Shown: piece by piece, positions 62,813 through 64,000 of the stretch
How the letters are laid out: each line of letters starts with the position of its first letter
Position numbering within the stretch: the stretch's first letter is position 1
From: a candidate division NC10 bacterium CSP1-5
Lineage (GTDB): Bacteria; Methylomirabilota; Methylomirabilia; Methylomirabilales; CSP1-5
DNA length: 64,000 bases
NCBI GenBank assembly: GCA_001443495.1
Contig: LDXR01000002.1
Coordinates: 124,001-188,000, forward strand
Direction of reading: 5' to 3'
The notes under the pieces: model-generated
What the model saw: the letters and a program-made list of their open reading frames with translations, nothing else
Databases searched by the model: none
Told to the model about the DNA's origin: nothing
Made by a program: the position numbers and the translations under genes

Positions 62813-63027
62813 AGGCCAAGGAGCTTCGGGAACTCAGCATTGAGGAGCTCCAGCAGAAGCGGGGTGATCTGCGAGAGGATCTCTTCCGGTTGAAAATGCG
62901 GAAGGCCGTCGCGCAGCTGGAAAACCCTGTCCGCCTTCGCCAGCTCCGCCGGGACATCGCCCGGGTCGAGACCATCCTTTGGGAGCGGAAGGCAGAGCAG
63001 GGTGCGGGCGGCAGGGAGGCGAGCTAA
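62809..63027 (+). CDS. rpmC: 50S ribosomal protein L29
   Basis: Tunnel-exit protein, 72 residues: [57 protein letters not shown] is conserved in outline, helical throughout. Overlaps rplP by four bases and ends one base before the chosen rpsQ start. Confidence 0.96.
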   Translation: MKAKELRELSIEELQQKRGDLREDLFRLKMRKAVAQLENPVRLRQLRRDIARVETILWERKAEQGAGGREAS

Positions 63028-63028
63028 C

Positions 63029-63286
63029 GTGGAACGGCGCGGCCGGCGGAAGGTGTTTGTGGGGACCGTGCTTAGCGACCGGATGCAGAAAACCGTCGTG
63101 GTCTCCGTGGAGCGATTCTTCCGGCATCGGCAATATAATAAATTGGTCCGCCGACGGACCAAGGTCAAGGCCCATGACGAAGAGCAGAAATGCCGGGTGG
63201 GGGACCGGGTCAGGGTCATGGAGACCCGTCCCTTGAGTCGAGACAAGCGGTGGCGGGTCGTCGAGGTCGTTCAAAAGGCCGTGTGA
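63029..63286 (+). CDS. rpsQ: 30S ribosomal protein S17
   Basis: Early 16S-binding protein, 85 residues: [73 protein letters not shown]. The GTG at 63029 is preferred because it gives the family N-terminus and has GGGAGG nine bases upstream; a GTG at 63002 would overlap rpmC. Confidence 0.95.
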   Translation: MERRGRRKVFVGTVLSDRMQKTVVVSVERFFRHRQYNKLVRRRTKVKAHDEEQKCRVGDRVRVMETRPLSRDKRWRVVEVVQKAV

Positions 63287-63394
63287 GGGGTTGACGGTGT
63301 GACTGCTTCCCTCGCCGGCTCGCCGGTGGCGCCACCCGCTGTGTTCCAGGTTGGGTTTCACGCTGTCGACTTCTTATGATGATGGTGAAAGGTC

Positions 63395-63763
63395 ATGGTC
63401 GGACTCAGGACCATCTTGGATGTGGCGGATAACTCCGGGGCCAAGCGGATCTCGGTGATTAAGGTCCTCGGCGGTTCGGCAAAGCGCTATGGGCGGATCG
63501 GGGATGTGATCGTGGCGAACGTCAAGGAGGCTATCTCCGAAGGATCGGTCAAGAAAGGGGACGTGGTCCGGGCGGTGGTGGTGCGGACGGCCAAGGAACT
63601 CCGGCGTCCCGACGGCTCCTACATTAAGTTCGACCGGAATGCGGCGGTCCTCATCAACGAACAGAACAATCCGGTGGGGACCCGGATCTTTGGCCCCGTT
63701 GCCCGGGAGCTTCGCGAAAAGCAGTTTATGAAGATTATCTCCCTAGCCCCGGAGGTCGTCTGA
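63395..63763 (+). CDS. rplN: 50S ribosomal protein L14
   Basis: Subunit-interface protein, 122 residues: [92 protein letters not shown]. The usual second-residue Ile is Val. Preceded by a 108-base spacer with no clear promoter (a TATGAT at 63377 lacks a good -35). Confidence 0.97.
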   Translation: MVGLRTILDVADNSGAKRISVIKVLGGSAKRYGRIGDVIVANVKEAISEGSVKKGDVVRAVVVRTAKELRRPDGSYIKFDRNAAVLINEQNNPVGTRIFGPVARELREKQFMKIISLAPEVV

Positions 63764-63803
63764 AGGGGTCTCGGGTGAGCCCACCGAAGGGGGAAGGGGC
63801 GAC

Positions 63804-64000
63804 ATGGCGGTCCGCAGGGCGTTTCCGGTCCACAAGAATGACCTGGTCATGGTCATCGCCGGAAAGGAACGAGGGAAGCGCGGGAAGGTCCTCAGGGTCA
63901 TCCGGAAGCGAAGCGCTGTGGTGATCGAGAAGATCAATATCATCAAGCGCCACACCCGTCCGGGAGGGAAGACCCCGCACGGGGGGATCGTCGAGAGGGA
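63804..64000 (+). CDS. rplX: 50S ribosomal protein L24 (3' partial)
   Basis: 65 codons before the window ends: VHKNDLVMVIAGKERGKRGKVLRVIRKRSAVVIEKINIIKRHTRP with the KOW-type DxVxVIAGKxxGK motif. GGGGGAAGGGG precedes the ATG. The next genes of the operon (rplE and on) lie outside the window. Confidence 0.96.
   Translation, partial: MAVRRAFPVHKNDLVMVIAGKERGKRGKVLRVIRKRSAVVIEKINIIKRHTRPGGKTPHGGIVER

Noticed and set aside
63377-63382. TATGAT as a promoter -10 before rplN
   Set aside because: No acceptable -35 at 16-18 bases upstream; best match is 3/6.

Overview
The window is a GC-rich chromosomal segment from a Gram-negative (diderm) bacterium. The diderm assignment rests on an outer-membrane barrel protein, RND pumps, a LolB-like lipoprotein and several lipobox proteins. 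The gene order (TPR protein / LolB-like / ispE / tRNA-Gln / prs / rplY / pth / rpsF / ssb / rpsR / rplI / dnaB / radA / carD / PIN-TRAM / ispD / ispF / cysS / rlmB / tRNAs / tuf), together with paired DUF3047 proteins, suggests a deep lineage such as NC10 (Methylomirabilota/Rokubacteria) or a deltaproteobacterial relative. That placement is an inference from gene order and family content; no search was run. No rRNA, CRISPR array, prophage or insertion sequence is visible, and no stretch over 300 bases lacks a gene.

Region 1 (1-10.6 kb) is an envelope-transport cluster. It holds the end of an LbtU-like outer-membrane porin, two paralogous CusA-type RND permeases, a short RND-adaptor-like protein between them that seems to lack the usual hairpin, a secreted protein ending in a PepSY domain, and a secreted protein of unknown function. 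Region 2 (10.7-15 kb) encodes a MacAB-like exporter whose adaptor carries a peptidoglycan-binding domain, followed by a lipoprotein paralogous to the PepSY protein. Region 3 (15-20 kb) has a small secreted protein behind a good promoter, two DUF3047 secreted proteins, an SH3b lipoprotein, a minus-strand sensor diguanylate cyclase, and a short remnant of a third DUF3047 gene.

Region 4 (20-22 kb, minus strand) carries a DUF1844 protein, yjbQ and leuB. A divergent intergenic region follows, containing a perfect 16-bp palindrome. Region 5 (22.3-38.5 kb, plus strand) is a dense housekeeping run. It covers ribosome assembly (engB), lipoprotein handling, isoprenoid synthesis (ispE, ispD, ispF), PRPP synthesis (prs), translation (rplY, pth, rpsF, rpsR, rplI, cysS, rlmB), DNA replication and repair (ssb, dnaB, radA), and a CarD regulator with its own near-consensus promoter.

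Region 6 (38.5-64 kb) is the core gene-expression array. It runs tRNA-Thr, tRNA-Tyr, tRNA-Gly, a TPR-metalloprotease gene, tRNA-Thr, tuf1, rpmG, tRNA-Trp, secE, nusG, rplK, rplA, rplJ, rplL, rpoB, rpoC, then rpsL, rpsG, fusA, tuf2, then the S10 operon from rpsJ to rplX (cut by the window end). The beta, str and S10 operons are thus contiguous. The two tuf genes differ at one visible base and share 107 bases after the stop codon. Many spacers here contain short, semi-repetitive, self-complementary words that are otherwise out of place in such tightly packed operons.

The most unusual items are the RND / hairpin-less adaptor / RND cluster with an LbtU-like porin, the family of word-repeat spacers, the tuf conversion tract with its shared spacer, and the DUF3047 fragment. 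Starts were chosen mainly from Shine-Dalgarno (SD) spacing and family N-termini. All homology calls are from memory of the families.
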